From NCBI GenBank assembly GCA_963575745.1, contig CAUYUJ010018638.1, positions 140,001-204,000 of the forward strand: a DNA stretch of 64,000 bases, in the 5' to 3' direction. This DNA comes from Prorocentrum cordatum. Lineage: Eukaryota; Sar; Dinophyceae; Prorocentrales; Prorocentraceae. Below the pieces are notes generated by a model that worked only from the letters and a program-made list of their open reading frames with translations, was not told the DNA's origin and did no database searches. Positions 31,978 through 42,559 of the stretch are shown one piece after another; position 1 is the stretch's first letter; the number at the start of each line of letters is the position of its first letter. Position numbers and translations under genes: made by a program.

Positions 31978-33279
31978 CTATTCGATCATCTCTCCGCGCG
32001 AGTCCATCCATTGTCTCTGAAAGAGGTCCTCTGCCTGAGAGATTGGTTCGTCTTTTACTTCGTCGAAGAGCCTGCCTTCTAATGGATCCGGCGGCTGGCC
32101 CACCAGATTCCAAGTGGGTTGTCGAGGTTCGTCATCGGCAGAAGCCAATGACCTCCGAGCCCATGGGCCTCCATCTTCCCTCTCTGTCGCCTGCATTCGT
32201 CTGCGCCTCGGTCACGAGGCTCTCTCTGCGCGTCTGGCGCTGCAGCGCTCCAACTCGGCACCTCCCAAACCGACTCGAGCACAACGACCCCCTCCAGGGG
32301 GGAGCAGGTGACCACGCTCGTCCAGCCTCAGACTGTTGTCCTCCGACAGAATGGGCATGGGTTTTCGACGTTCATCGCGGGCGAAGGCCAATGGCCTCTG
32401 AACCTCGGCGCCTCCATCTTCTATTTGGCTTTTGTCGCCCAACTTATCTCGCCGACGGGCAAATGAATGAAGAGCTGGATCAATAGTGTTCCACTGACGC
32501 AACAGATCTTCGAACTCGGGTGCCAGCTTTTCCACAAGAGCCGTTCTCTGCTTCTTTCTCTCCTCCTTGCATCAGGGTCACACTCCCATCTTCCATCGGA
32601 AGGTTGGGTTGATGCGGCACATGTAATTTCCATCACCGGAAGAGCGGGGGTCAATGGGTTTTTGAAGTTCCTCATCGGTCGCAGCCGATGACCTCCGAAC
32701 CGCAGGGCCTCCATCCCCCCTCGAACCGTTGTCGCCCATCGTCGCGCGCCGGCGGACACATGAATGCAAAGCAGGCCCACTTCGATTCCATTGGAGCAAT
32801 TGTTCTTCAATCTCCTGGTGCAGCTGTTCCCAAAGATCCGAGTCGTTTATCGGTTTTCGAAGTTGTTCACTGGCACCCTCCAGTTGCCTCCGAATCCCGG
32901 GGCCTCCATCTTCCCTCTGGCAGCTGCTGTCCAGCGATGGCATTTGATCAACCAATTGCTCGCACATGGCAATCCTGGCAATCTGGCACTTCCGAGCGCG
33001 AGCGTGAGTCCGGCGGATCCGTTCTCTGCGTCTTTGGCTCGTCGTTTTCTTCTGAAGGTCACACTCCAATCCTCCATAGACATTTGGAAAATTGCGGCAC
33101 AACCAAATTCCATCACCAGAGTACGACCCTGTCACGCGAAAAAAAGTAGCAAAAGGTACGGTATCGTAATAGCTGCAGGGATTGTTTTGATTCTTCTTTA
33201 TTTTCCTCCTCCCCCCTACTCCTTCTCTGGCCCGAGAACGGAGAATGTATGGGGAGGAAGTCGTGTAAGTGAGTGTCAA
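31978..33279 (-). pseudogene. decayed gene with four EDGG...KPI modules
   Basis: Three minus-strand frames (33,279-32,578; 32,535-32,212; 32,196-31,978) contain four copies of one module: EDGGPGIRRQLEGASEQLRKPI near 32,930-32,865 split here for reference as EDGGP-x-RR and LRKPI; then GDGGPAVRR...LQKPI; EDGGAEVQR...RRKPM; and EDGGPWARR...PRQP. Two modules are preceded by a matching segment with QWN-x-x-x-PALHS and RRR-x-x-x-GD. Amino-acid similarity across frames points to former coding sequence on this strand rather than simple DNA repetition. Frameshifts or introns separate the modules. I do not recognise the family. Confidence 0.45.
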
Positions 33280-33328
33280 TGAAAGTCCTCACTCCGTCGC
33301 GGCTCAAAGTGCCAGCTCCAACGCCGAC

Positions 33329-33645
33329 TAGCAGGAGGAGGAGGAGGAAGGAAGGAGGAGCAGGAGGTGGACGAGCAGGAGGACGAGGAGGTTCTTACGC
33401 CAAGGGGGGATCGCCCAGCGGCCTGCGCAAGACAAGGAGGACGAGAGGAGGAGGAGGAGGAGGAGGAGGAGGAGGAGGAGCAGGAGCAGAAGGAAGAGCA
33501 GGAGGAGGAGCAGGAGGAACAGCAAGAGGAGGAGGAGGAGGAGGAGGAGGAGGAGGAGGAACAGGAGGAGGAGCAGGAGCAGGAGGAGGAGCTGGAGGAA
33601 GAGAAGGAGCAGGAGCTGGAGGAGGAGCCGGAGGAACTCGCTGAG
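33329..33645. repeat. (GGA)n / GCAGGAGGA tract
   Basis: GGA triplets with regular GCA interruptions, giving Glu/Gln-rich plus frames and Ser/Cys-rich minus frames; I treat these as artefacts. Confidence 0.93.
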
Positions 33646-33783
33646 GCCAGACGCCCCGCGCAGGGGCTAGCGCTCGCGCTCGGGCAGCCTGCGCGCGGCG
33701 GGCGTCCGGGGTGCGGGCCTCCGCCGCCCGTCCTGGCCCCTCGCCCCCCGCCTTTCCAGCTACGTCCCCTCTCGAAGGAGGGA

Positions 33784-33932
33784 CAAAAACACACAGACAC
33801 ACTTAATCGTCGATTCCCCTGAAAATATGGGAAAATATGGGGAGTGGGGGGGAGACAAAAATCCCCAAAATATGGGAACATATGGGGAATCCTTTTCTTT
33901 GTGTCTATCTATTTGTGTGTCCCAGGGCCCCT
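33784..33932 (-). mobile_element. family I foldback element, copy 2
   Basis: Inverted relative to the copy at 27,034; shares ACACAGACAC, ATCGTCGATTCCCC and CCCAGGGCCCC. One of only two clear reverse-orientation copies in the window. Confidence 0.75.
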
Positions 33933-34099
33933 TCACTCTCGTGCTGCATGCAGAAAGCGAATCGCATTCTCGCAGACAGGGCTGCTCAGATACATCGGCA
34001 AGATGCACATCACCATGCAGATGCACAGTTTGAATCTCTGCTCGTCCACTCCCCCCTCCCCCCGCCTCCTCCGCCTGCAGCTGCCAGTCGTGACTCTGG

Positions 34100-34215
34100 C
34101 CTTCCCCTTGCGGCCCGCCGCCCTCGCCCCAGCGAGGTCCGCCGGGATCGTGTTCTCGTAGAGGACCTGCATGAGATTGACCATGGGCACGGTGACCTCA
34201 GAAAGCCGGGCGCAA
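34100..34215 (-). CDS. exon-like stretch
   Basis: The minus frame reads LSEVTVPMVNLMQVLYENTI and continues PADLAGARAAG, with a balanced composition unlike its surroundings. It begins just beside the family E element at 34,231. No family recognised and no confirmed splice sites. Confidence 0.2.
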
Positions 34216-34230
34216 ACTGGGCGCGCTCGC

Positions 34231-34443
34231 TTTGGACGCCCGAAATGGGTACCGAAAAAATGGGTACTATGCCCAACAGCAAATGTTGTCCCAAACCAAC
34301 AGCGGCCGCTGTTGGGCGGGCGGCCTCCTGTCTCGAATGGACACAAGCCGCGGCGGCGTGGACAGCGGATCTTGTTCAAAATGAACAAGATCCGCTGTTG
34401 GGCATAGTACCCATTCTTTCAGTACCCATTTCGGGCGTCCAGA
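34231..34443 (+). mobile_element. family E foldback element, intact copy
   Basis: 213 bp with arms of about 50 bp: TTTGGACGCCCGAAATGGGT continuing through ATGGGTACTATGCCCAACAG, and its inverse at the right ending GGGCGTCCAGA. The pentamer CTCGC stands immediately outside both ends (34,226-34,230 and 34,444-34,448), a perfect target duplication. A further inner palindrome (CTTGTTCAAAATGAACAAG) lies near the right arm. No transposase. Confidence 0.92.
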
Positions 34444-35025
34444 CTCGCGTCAGATCCGACATCCTACCCCTCCCACCAACCCCTCCCCGGCTGAGCTGAT
34501 TTGTCCTCTGTCTCCGCGCACGGAACGTAGCGAGCCTGGAATTCCCAAAAAGGAGCCCCTCGTGTTTTGCGCTATCGGAAAAATGGAGCTGCGTACAGTG
34601 GAAGAGGTGGCGGGTGAGCATGAGGATCATTTGGAAAGGAAGGAAGACGAGGACGAACAGCAGCAGGAGCTGGAGTGGAAGGACGAGGAGGCACAGGAGG
34701 ACCAGAAGGCGGAGGAGGGAAAAGGAACGGGGAGAGGACGATGAGGAAGGACTCGGATACAGAAAATGAGACGAAACCAGGACAGTTATCCGCCGGCCCC
34801 CTTGTGGGGCCACCAGGCTGTAGGCCCGTGATTCGCAGTTTCCTGTACCAGTCGTAGGTTGTAGTTTCCAGTGTTACAGTTCTGCTTCTTGCTGGTTACT
34901 GTAACTAGTTGACTTATTGCTGGTTACTGTAACTAGTTGATTGACCGCGCGAGGGGGGTGGAGGCCCAAAGTGGCTTTTTAGCGTCCCCTGGGCGCGTTG
35001 TCTGAATTGCTGGGGGGGCTCGAAA
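34444..35025. other. spacer with two small repeats
   Basis: 34,520-34,770 resembles 43,430-43,620 (GAGCTGCGT-CA, GGAAGAGGTGGCGG-TGAGCA), a dispersed repeat with GAG/CAG-rich sequence after it. At 34,889-34,940 GCTGGTTACTGTAACTAGTT is directly duplicated at about 30-bp spacing. Confidence 0.6.
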
Positions 35026-35026
35026 T

Positions 35027-35690
35027 CCACACCCCTCACGCAGATCCGCGGGGTCAGGGTCCAAAAACACAAGGGATTTGCCACATTTCTGAAATTCGGT
35101 GCCACCCCTCACGCAGATCCGCGGGGTCAGGGTCCAAAAACACAGGGATTTGCCACATTTCTGAAATTCGGTGCCACCCCTCACGCAGATCCGCGGGGTC
35201 AGGGTCCAAAAACACATGGGATTTGCCACATTTCTGAAATTCGGTGCCACCCCTCACGCAGATCCGCGGGGTCAGGGTCCAAAAACACAGGGGATTTGCC
35301 ACATTTCTGAAATTCGGTGCCACCCCTCACGCAGATCCGCGGGGTCAGGGTCCAAAAACACATGGGATTTGCCACATTTCTGAAATTCGGTGCCACCCCT
35401 CACGCAGATCCGCGGGGTCAGGGTCCAAAAACACAAGGGATTTGCCACATTTCTGAAATTCGGTGCCACCCCTCACGCAGATCCGCGGGGTCAGGGTCCA
35501 AAAACACAGGGGATTTGCCACATTTCTGAAATTCGGTGCCACCCCTCACGCAGATCACAGGGTCCTTTACCACATTTCTGAAATTCGGCGCCACCCCTTA
35601 CGCAGATCCGCGGGGTCAGGATCCAAAAACACAGTGGATTTGCCACATTTCTGAAATTCGGTGCCACCCTTCACGCACATCCATCGCAAG
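35027..35690. repeat. 73-bp satellite, 9 units
   Basis: Unit contains CACGCAGATCCGCGGGGTCA, GGTCCAAAAACACA and TTTGCCACATTTCTGAAATTC, with a 73-bp step. One unit near 35,555 has an internal deletion. Frames rotate and are artefacts. Confidence 0.97.
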
Positions 35691-35815
35691 GCGTGGTAAC
35701 ACAAACTGCGAGAACTCCCTCGGCCCTTTAATCGCAAGGTGTGGTAACCAAGCCCGTAAACCATACACGTCTTACCAATCGCCAGGTGTGGTAACCCCTC
35801 TTGTGATCAGCTGGT
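35691..35815. repeat. ATCGCMAGGYGTGGTAAC, three copies
   Basis: An 18-bp word at about 35,692, 35,732 and 35,779, directly following the 73-bp array. Confidence 0.75.
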
Positions 35816-35964
35816 TTTGCTGATTGCGAATCGGCTACGCATGAAGTTTCGATACTGCTTCACGACAGCGTCAAGGCCTCATGACTTAGCTCTTCCATGG
35901 CCCATTCTCCGAGAGAGGGGGCCGGCGGCAGGGGGCGAAGCCCTTACAGATAACTTTGGACAGG

Positions 35965-36305
35965 GATACATGGGGAATCCCTGAGATCCGGCGGTTCTGG
36001 AGGATGCATCGGGCGCGGCGGCCTTCTTAGAGCGTTCCCGAGAGCGTCCTGGCACGCTCAGGAACCAATGGTTGTCCCTGCCCTAGCCCCGCCCGAGAAA
36101 AATGGCCCGCGCTGGGACGAGAGTTAAGACGAAACTAGGACGCGGATAACATCGGGTACGGTTGAATCGGGAATCTCTGAGATCCGGCGGATCTGGGGGG
36201 TGTATTGGGCGCCGCGGTCTTCTCAGACGTTCCAGAACACACTCAGAGCGTTCCGTAACGCTCTGGTGCGGATTGATCCTCGTCCTGGTCCTAGCCCTTT
36301 TCCGA
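35965..36305 (+). repeat. dispersed repeat J, copies 3 and 4 in tandem
   Basis: Two units (35,965-36,100 and 36,110-36,305) each with GAGATCCGGCGG, GGGCGC-GCGGCC/TC, AGCGTTCC words and a CCTAGCCC end. Confidence 0.7.
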
Positions 36306-36420
36306 AGAGTGCCATTCTGAACGACGGGGGCAAAACGCCGATCCTGCAACGAAGCCCCGGCTGCATCGGCAACATGTTTGGAGGGACCCGCGACGCCCGG
36401 ATCGTGAAGCCAAGAACGAG

Positions 36421-36555
36421 CTCGCCATCGCTCGGGCGTCCCTTCGCTTGTTTTTTGTTTGGGGGGGGGTCCGTGCGTTTTTTCCGCAAGATGATCCATG
36501 ATGCTCCTCGATCATTCTCGCCGAGAAGAAATGCCCACGTCCGAGCGATGCCAAG
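36421..36555 (+). mobile_element. family A MITE, copy 3
   Basis: CTCGCCATCGCTCGGGCGTC...ACGTCCGAGCGATGCCAAG. No clear target duplication; the interior is shared with the other copies (GATGCTCCTCGAT-TTCTCGCCGA). Confidence 0.87.
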
Positions 36556-36997
36556 GAAGGAACTGCAAACTCTTGAGATCCTGTGCAAAAGAACAGCGTG
36601 CGTGGGGAGGGCGGGGCAGCCTCCCGCGATCCTCGAGAGGGAGAAGGGCGGTACTCCTGCGGAGTGATCTTCGAGCAGCTGTGGGCAGGGAAGGGGGCGG
36701 GGAAAACGAGGGGAGGACAGGACTCGACCAAAACAGTGTTGTTCGTTCTCGGTTTGTGTTCGTTGTGTCCCGCGTGTTGTCTTGAATCCACCTGGCTGCA
36801 AAACAGAGTCGAAACGAAAACGGCACACGGAATCGCTAAAACACCGTTTAGGTCGATTCCTGGGAGGAACATGACGTTGAGAAGGAGGGCAGGGAAGGGC
36901 GAAGCGAATCAGACGGAACAGGGCGGCGAGGACTGCGACGATGAGGCCGAGAACTGCGATGGCGCCGCGGGGTCATGCGAGCACGAGGTCAGTGCGT
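36556..36997. other. non-genic spacer
   Basis: Opposing frames through 36,580-37,000 with no recognised motif. Confidence 0.4.
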
Positions 36998-37312
36998 TTA
37001 CAAAGCTACCCAGTGGCAATGCACCCCACAGCTGTTGCCAAGAGCTCTGGCCCCAGGGCAATGAAACTGTCCATTGGGCCTGTAACAGTGCCAAAGGCCA
37101 CGCAGAGTCAACCGCAGCCGCCGCGCGCGCAGCTGGATCGTCGTCAATTGCTGGGGCGTTGGAGGCCCGCAGCTGCGACGGCAGGAATCAAGGGACACCG
37201 TGAGTTCCTCGGGGATGGAGGAAGATGGGCGGTGAAACGACCAAGCGAGCGACCGTCCATCGGGCTCTACTGCGAACAGAGCCGCGCCCAGTTGGGCGGT
37301 GTCGTAACCCAA
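36998..37312 (-). CDS. hypothetical ORF, 104 codons
   Basis: Non-repetitive frame whose first half (LGAALFAVEPDGRSLAWSFH, then SSSIPEELTVSLDSC) reads like ordinary protein. No family recognised; the second half is Arg/Leu-rich. Could be an exon of an unrecognised gene. Confidence 0.25.
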   Translation of the reverse strand: MGYDTAQLGAALFAVEPDGRSLAWSFHRPSSSIPEELTVSLDSCRRSCGPPTPQQLTTIQLRARRLRLTLRGLWHCYRPNGQFHCPGARALGNSCGVHCHWVAL

Positions 37313-37439
37313 GGGGAAAAAAACGCTAGCACGACTTCACGTCGCGGTCATCAGCTGGCTCCCCACACTCAGCTTTATTATGACATGCCGTCCGCCATGT
37401 GTGAACAGGCAGAGGCATTGATGTCACCGTGCCGTTTGT

Positions 37440-38846
37440 GAGCTGCCCCCCGTGCATATTGCCCTCCAAGGGATACTGCGTCGAGGATGCACGATGAACA
37501 CTGCAAGACCGTACAATACTACCACATCGGAGCTCCAATAATCAACCGAACATATCGTGAAAAGTCTTGCGCTCTGCTCGGCCCAGCCTGGGGACGCAGG
37601 TGGCCTGTCATGCTGGAGCAGGGGGAGAAAGGCGGAGAAGGAGGAGGAGGAGGATGAGACGGGGGGGAGGAGGACGATGGCACCAGTCATGTGCGGCAGC
37701 AGCGCCTGCAGCTCGGATCTCCAAGCTCGAACAGGTGGGGAAGATGAACGTGGACGATGCGAGGACCGTGGGCAGCAGGAGGGTGTAGGGTGGGGGATGG
37801 GGGGAGGATGGGAGGGGGAAGGGGACCTTTTGCAGGCCGCTGTTCCTCACGTCGACCGCGTTCGCCGACAGGCTGGAACCCCAATAGTTGTGGTCACTCG
37901 TGACCGTATCGAGGCCCGCGGCCCCGCACTCCACGGGGAGGTGTCTGCACCAGCCTCGGCCCTCGTCTCCGCCACCGCCCTCGTCGTCACCGCTCTCGTC
38001 CTCCAAGCCTGTCCGCCCTCCCGGCGCTGTGTTCCTCCGCTGGTTCTCGTCACCAGCCTCACAGCAGCCCCGTCTCTGCCCCCCCCGTCCCCTGCCATCC
38101 CCTCGCACTGTTCCGCTGCCGTTGTCCCCCCTTGTGTCCCTCTCCTTCCTCCTAATGCTCCTCGCCCCTCCCCCCTCCCCCATGTCCTCCTCCTGTTCCC
38201 GCCTCCGCATCCTCCTCCCCGTTTCCTTTCCCTGCCTTTTCTCCTCTACCTGATTCCCCTCATCGCATTTACGCTTCCCTCCTTGGCGGGAAGGGGGGGG
38301 GAAGAGGAGGAAAAGGAGGATGAGGGAGGATGGAGGGAGGGAAGGAGGGATGGTGCACCGCATGCATGGGCGGCGAGCCGCACTCTTGGTGCGCGTGTGG
38401 TTGCACGGCGGGGTGGCGCATGACAAATCGTCTCCGCCACCCGCCGGGCCGGGGTCTCTGGAGACCCGCCCACGGGACAGAACACGTGGCGGGCGGAATG
38501 CGGACGGCCTGATGGCACAGCGCGCCCGTCCAGGCCTCCCGCGCGCGTTCCTGCCCGACCGCCGCTCCAACCCTGGGGCGGGCCCCGAAAAGAGAGAGGT
38601 CGGCGGCGGGGCCCGTCCCCCCGGAGCGATCCTCCCCCTGCGTCGGCGTTCCGCCTCGGCGCGGTGTTGGGTGCTCCTGGCCTCCTGGGCGGAGGTAGGG
38701 AGAAAAGCGGCGGGGGGAGGCGGAGCCGAGGGCGGAGGGGAAGAGACCAGACGCCAGGGTGCCGCCTGCTCCTCTGGGGAGTTCCAGAGTCGGCCAGCAG
38801 ACTCTTGCTAGCCGTCGCCTGCGCGGCAGACGCCCCGCCGGCTCCG
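37440..38846. other. spacer with degenerate triplet tracts
   Basis: 37,620-37,680 and 38,290-38,350 are GGA-rich, 38,080-38,240 is CTC-rich. A minus-strand stretch at about 37,830-37,925 reads DTVTSDHNYWGSSLSANAVD in a clean frame and is followed by a pyrimidine tract, like an exon end, but I recognise no family. Confidence 0.4.
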
Positions 38847-39215
38847 TCAGCGCTCTGCGCGGGCGGAACCCCTCGGTGCGAGTTCTGGGGCCGGCTGCGC
38901 CTCGCCAGCGCCGCCAGGCATCACAGGCGCCCCGTCACCGCTGGAATCGGTGTTGAGAAGACGGTGGCGCTCGGGGTCGATGCTGACCCTGCCGCCCCAC
39001 TGCTTCTGGCGAGGGTCCTCAAAACCGCCAGAGCCTGGGGCGCACGGGGGGGTCTGGCTGTCACTGTCTGGTTCGTCTCGCGCCCGCGAGGCATGAAACT
39101 TCACCAGACCCTCGCGAATGTCGTGGCTGTCCTCGGGGTAGGCGCACATGTGAAACCTGGTCCTGCGTATCCAGAAGGACAGACTCAGGCCCCAGCAATA
39201 GTTCTTTTGTTGAAT
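38847..39215 (-). CDS. exon-like open frame, 123 codons
   Basis: Begins right after a TCGTAG that would serve as splice acceptor and runs open to a stop at 38,847. Early residues read NYCWGLSLSFWIRRTRFHMC and continue YPEDSHDIREGLVKFHASRA, a balanced sequence with aromatic and charged residues that contrasts with the flanking low complexity. The C-terminal half is Gly/Pro/Ala-rich. No family recognised and no second exon found. Confidence 0.35.
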   Translation of the reverse strand: MQQKNYCWGLSLSFWIRRTRFHMCAYPEDSHDIREGLVKFHASRARDEPDSDSQTPPCAPGSGGFEDPRQKQWGGRVSIDPERHRLLNTDSSGDGAPVMPGGAGEAQPAPELAPRGSARAER

Positions 39216-39470
39216 CTACGATGTCAGATTTCATGGCCTTGCATGAACTACCTGGGAAGGCCCGCTTCGAGGCCGCATTGTATTTTGACAGAAGAAAGCC
39301 TGCCGACGAGAGCCCAGTGCGAACGCTTCCCGCGAGAATCAAAGCCTTTGTCCAGGAGTGGCCTTCAAGAGGCCTGCCAAGCTGGGAATTCGAGCCGAAA
39401 CCATAGCGGTCGGGAAACTACGTGCAACAGAGGGGTGTGCCTGCGCGGGGATGCTCAGCATATAGTCCAA
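39216..39470. other. spacer
   Basis: No feature recognised. Confidence 0.4.
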
Positions 39471-40466
39471 CTAAAACGTGTAAGAGCTGCGGCCCAATCC
39501 AGACCTGCTCCGACTGGCGCCTCGTCGCCCACGGAACCCCATCATGCTGTGTCGTCCTGAACGGCGAGGGGCCGCCCTCCTGCCACCTCGACGCCGACTG
39601 CCTTTCGAATGGCGGCCCCCCTTTCCAGCGCTAGTAACACGATGGCATCGGATATGCTCGATCCACGCGAGAATCGTCGCTGCTCGGATAAGAAGTCCAC
39701 GTGCGTCGTCGAGCGCGATGTCGACGCCGAGCAGAACAAGTTTGGCCGCGGGGAGCTGCGATTGAATATTCCACATGCTACCGCGCATTTCCTGATCGGC
39801 TACGCCCGCGCCACGGGTTCACCCCGCCCAGCCCCAGCCCGCGGGGCGCGGGGGGGGGGGAGGGGGGGGGGGGGGCGCAGCTGCGGAGGGCCCCGAAGTC
39901 GGCGAACGCCGACGGCGGCCATGGCCCGATATCCTGGGGAAGCGCGCGGAAGGACTGGCCCAGGCCACGTTGCATCTCGGCGGCCGCGGACCCCGCGATG
40001 AGACTGAATGTGCTGGGTGAGACCTGGCCATCGAAACCTGCGGCTGAGCTCCGCGCGCGCCACCGAGAAATCGAACGCGAAATTCTCTGCCCGCGCAGCT
40101 GCCAGCGAGCGACGAGGCTGAGCTGCGAGACCTTGGAAGGGCATAGCCGAACACTGGGTGGGCGCCTGGAGTGGCTGTCATTTCCGCTCCAGTCCCGTCC
40201 TCGTCGCACTGCGCGTGAACCGCGCGGTGGGCATGGGGCAACTCGAGGGGTGCCGGATCGAGGAATCCTGGCCTCCATGGTATCTGGCAGGAAAAGGCCT
40301 GGTCCGCCTCATGCGCCCAGACAGGCAGTGGCCGGATGGGCGGAGCTTCTGATGGATGCGAGCCTCGATGAATCGCGTGAGAGGACGGCGGCGGCAACAG
40401 CGTGTCGCAGAGCAAGCGATGCCTGCGATTGAGCATCCTCTGTGAACTGCGAGCTCTGCGAAGCAA
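39471..40466 (-). pseudogene. possible second retroelement remnant
   Basis: Minus frames read DIGPWPPSAFADFGALR (about 39,890-39,940) and EQRRFSRGSSISDAIV (about 39,650-39,700), weakly like the region before reverse-transcriptase motif A in non-LTR elements (QRGF-x-x-GRS). Frames are broken and no catalytic motif is visible. A G-run at 39,849-39,874 interrupts it. Could be chance. Confidence 0.25.
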
Positions 40467-40589
40467 GCCTCAGTGCCGAATAAGCGCGGCGGTGCGGCGT
40501 TGGGCCGACTCACGGAAAGGTGGGCGGGAGGTTGGCTCCAGCTGCTGGCTGCTGTCGCTGGACTCGATATGAAGCGGAACCATAGGCAA

Positions 40590-40920
40590 CTCACCTTGCT
40601 GGTGTTGTGAACATATTGTTTGTCAGCTGCTGTCTGGAACTGGTAGAAATAGCGTCGACTGCTCCGTCCCAGGGGCCGCCGCTGCGGCCCTCGACGCGAG
40701 TCCAATAAGCCGACCTGGCAAAGTAACTGGCGACCTTCGCTCGACTGTCTAGTTCAGACCGAAGCTGTTCAGCGGACGAGCGGAGGGCTCCTCCTTGGGC
40801 ATTTCTCAAGATCTCGCCAAAGACGCAGGAGACCGCGAGGCTCGCTTCGTGCGCGAGACTGCCGCTGCGGGGCTGCAAGAACCATGCTAGCGCCCACCGG
40901 GCACCTTGTAGTCCAGCCCC
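40590..40920 (-). CDS. hypothetical ORF fragment
   Basis: About 105 codons of non-repetitive sequence (ARWALAWFLQPRSG, then SSAEQLRSELDSRAKVASYF) truncated on its 5' side by the palindrome at 40,946. No family recognised. Confidence 0.3.
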
Positions 40921-40945
40921 AAGAGCACACGTACGATCAGGAATA

Positions 40946-41109
40946 GGAGGGCACCAACTATACACCAACACCGATCCTGGCCAGGATCACCCTGTGCCCA
41001 GGATCGGTGTATACGCCCTCCTGCCTTGGGCAAGAAGGCATATACACCGATCCTGGGCCCAGGGTGATCCTGGGCCAGGATCGGTGTTGGTGTATAGTTG
41101 GTGCCCTCC
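40946..41109. mobile_element. near-perfect 164-bp palindrome
   Basis: Arms of about 78 bp beginning GGAGGGCACCAACTATACAC and ending with its inverse GTGTATAGTTGGTGCCCTCC, with few mismatches and almost no loop. The ACACCGATCCTGG word occurs four times within it, twice in each sense. Related TACACCGA/GGTGTATAC ends occur at 52.2, 52.5 and 54.7 kb. Confidence 0.93.
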
Positions 41110-41379
41110 GAAGGAAGCTTCAAGATTCGAGGCCCGTTTCTGACCCAGGACGCGCCGAGCGGCCTCCGGGCCCCCCTGCAAGCAAGAGAGAGCCCCAAGC
41201 CGGGCCTCCTGCCATGTTGCCCACAGATCCGCCCGCGGAGATGTGGATCGCCGCCACGTCCTAAAGATCCGAGAGAGGGTTGAACCATGGCGTGTGCTGT
41301 GGCGTGGCTGAACGCCAATGCTTAGCAAGAAAACAAACTCGTTGATAGGTCCGCCCCAAGACTTGAATAACATGCAGCA

Positions 41380-42550
41380 GAAAGCTGATGTCTCGGGGGC
41401 GGGGACTATGTCTGCAGCCTCTGAGCGAGGCAAGTGGGGACGAGCCTGCAGCTTCGTCCTCCTGGCCCCCCCGACTCGCTGTTCGTGATTTCCTCGGCGT
41501 GGGGGGAGTGGTCACCCCGATCGCCGCCTGCGCGCTCCCCATGCTGAACACCGACTCGGGGGCTGAACCCTGGCTGGCACCAGCTGGGGCTGGGCGCTGC
41601 TCGCGGGCGTCGGCCGAAATGACCGCGCCCCCTGCGAGGGCCTCGTTGTCCTCGCTCGCCGGCGCGCAAGGGGCCCCGTCCGCTGGCGTCGACGCTCCCC
41701 CTGAGATCTGAACGGCGCCACGGACGAGAATATTCTGCTGACCTGGTAGCGCCGCTCCCGCTCGAGGCGGCGACCTGCTGCGTTCTGGGCTGTTTTTTTG
41801 GCTTGCACGAGGTCCAGCGCGACGGCTTCCCTCGCCTTCTGGGCCGTCTCCAGCGCGATCTCCGCGTCGCCGTCTGTCTGGTGCGCCTCCTCGAGACGTT
41901 TCGTGGCCCTGCCGATGTAGCTGGTCTGGTTGGCGACCCGCTCCTTGTGCGGGCACGCGCACGAGTGCATGACATTTGGATGCGGTGCTCCCTCGTGGCC
42001 TCTCTCAGGATGGCCGCGCCCGAGCCGGCCGCAACCTGCGCCTCGATCTCTCCGTCGAGCGCCGGCGTGGCGTCCCGGAGGTGCGCTCGAGGCTCCTCGG
42101 GCTCGGCCGCTCCTGCCGGAGCTCCACCCCGAGCCCGTGTGCTTTTGCGCGTGCCCGGGCTTCCTGGAGCGTGGCGACGGCCACTGGCGAAGCCTGCGAT
42201 GAGGCTCTGCCGAGCTGCACGCGGCGCCCGGTCCTGGGGCCTCGCCGCCGGCTCCGAACGCTCGGCGCCTCTGGATGTTGGGGTGGGCTCCAGCCCGCTG
42301 GGGCGCCTTCGCGTCCTTGGCGTCCCCGATGGGGTAGCACTTTGCACACCACGCCGAGGATGCGAGCTGCTCGGCGCCATGACGTGAGCAGCACCGCGAA
42401 GACTGGGACGAGCTCTGGCCCCCGGTGGCCCCGATGCTGCTGCGGCGTGCTGCGAGGAGGTGTCGCGCGGCGGCGGCACGTGGAAGAGATCGCGCTGACG
42501 ACCCGCTTGCCCTGGCTCGACGCTGCCAGGCTGGTTCTGACTTGCGGCGT
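41380..42550 (-). pseudogene. decayed ORF with predicted coiled coil
   Basis: Three minus frames overlap. One reads ATKRLEEAHQTDGDAEIALE and continues ETAQKAREAVALDLVQAKKT near 41,770-41,900, heptad-like and rich in A/E/K/Q, typical of a coiled coil. Farther upstream CAKCYPIGD may be half of a zinc knuckle. Downstream is an Ala/Pro/Gly/Ser-rich tail. Zinc-finger plus coiled-coil organisation is known from the first protein of LINEs, and a possible reverse-transcriptase trace lies downstream on the same strand (39.5-40.5 kb), but a host gene is equally possible. Frames are broken. Confidence 0.35.
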
Positions 42551-42559
42551 GTGTGGGGT

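Noticed and set aside
33329-33822. Glu/Gln-rich coiled-coil protein
   Set aside because: Product of the (GGA)n/GCA tract, with Ser/Cys-rich frames equally open on the other strand.
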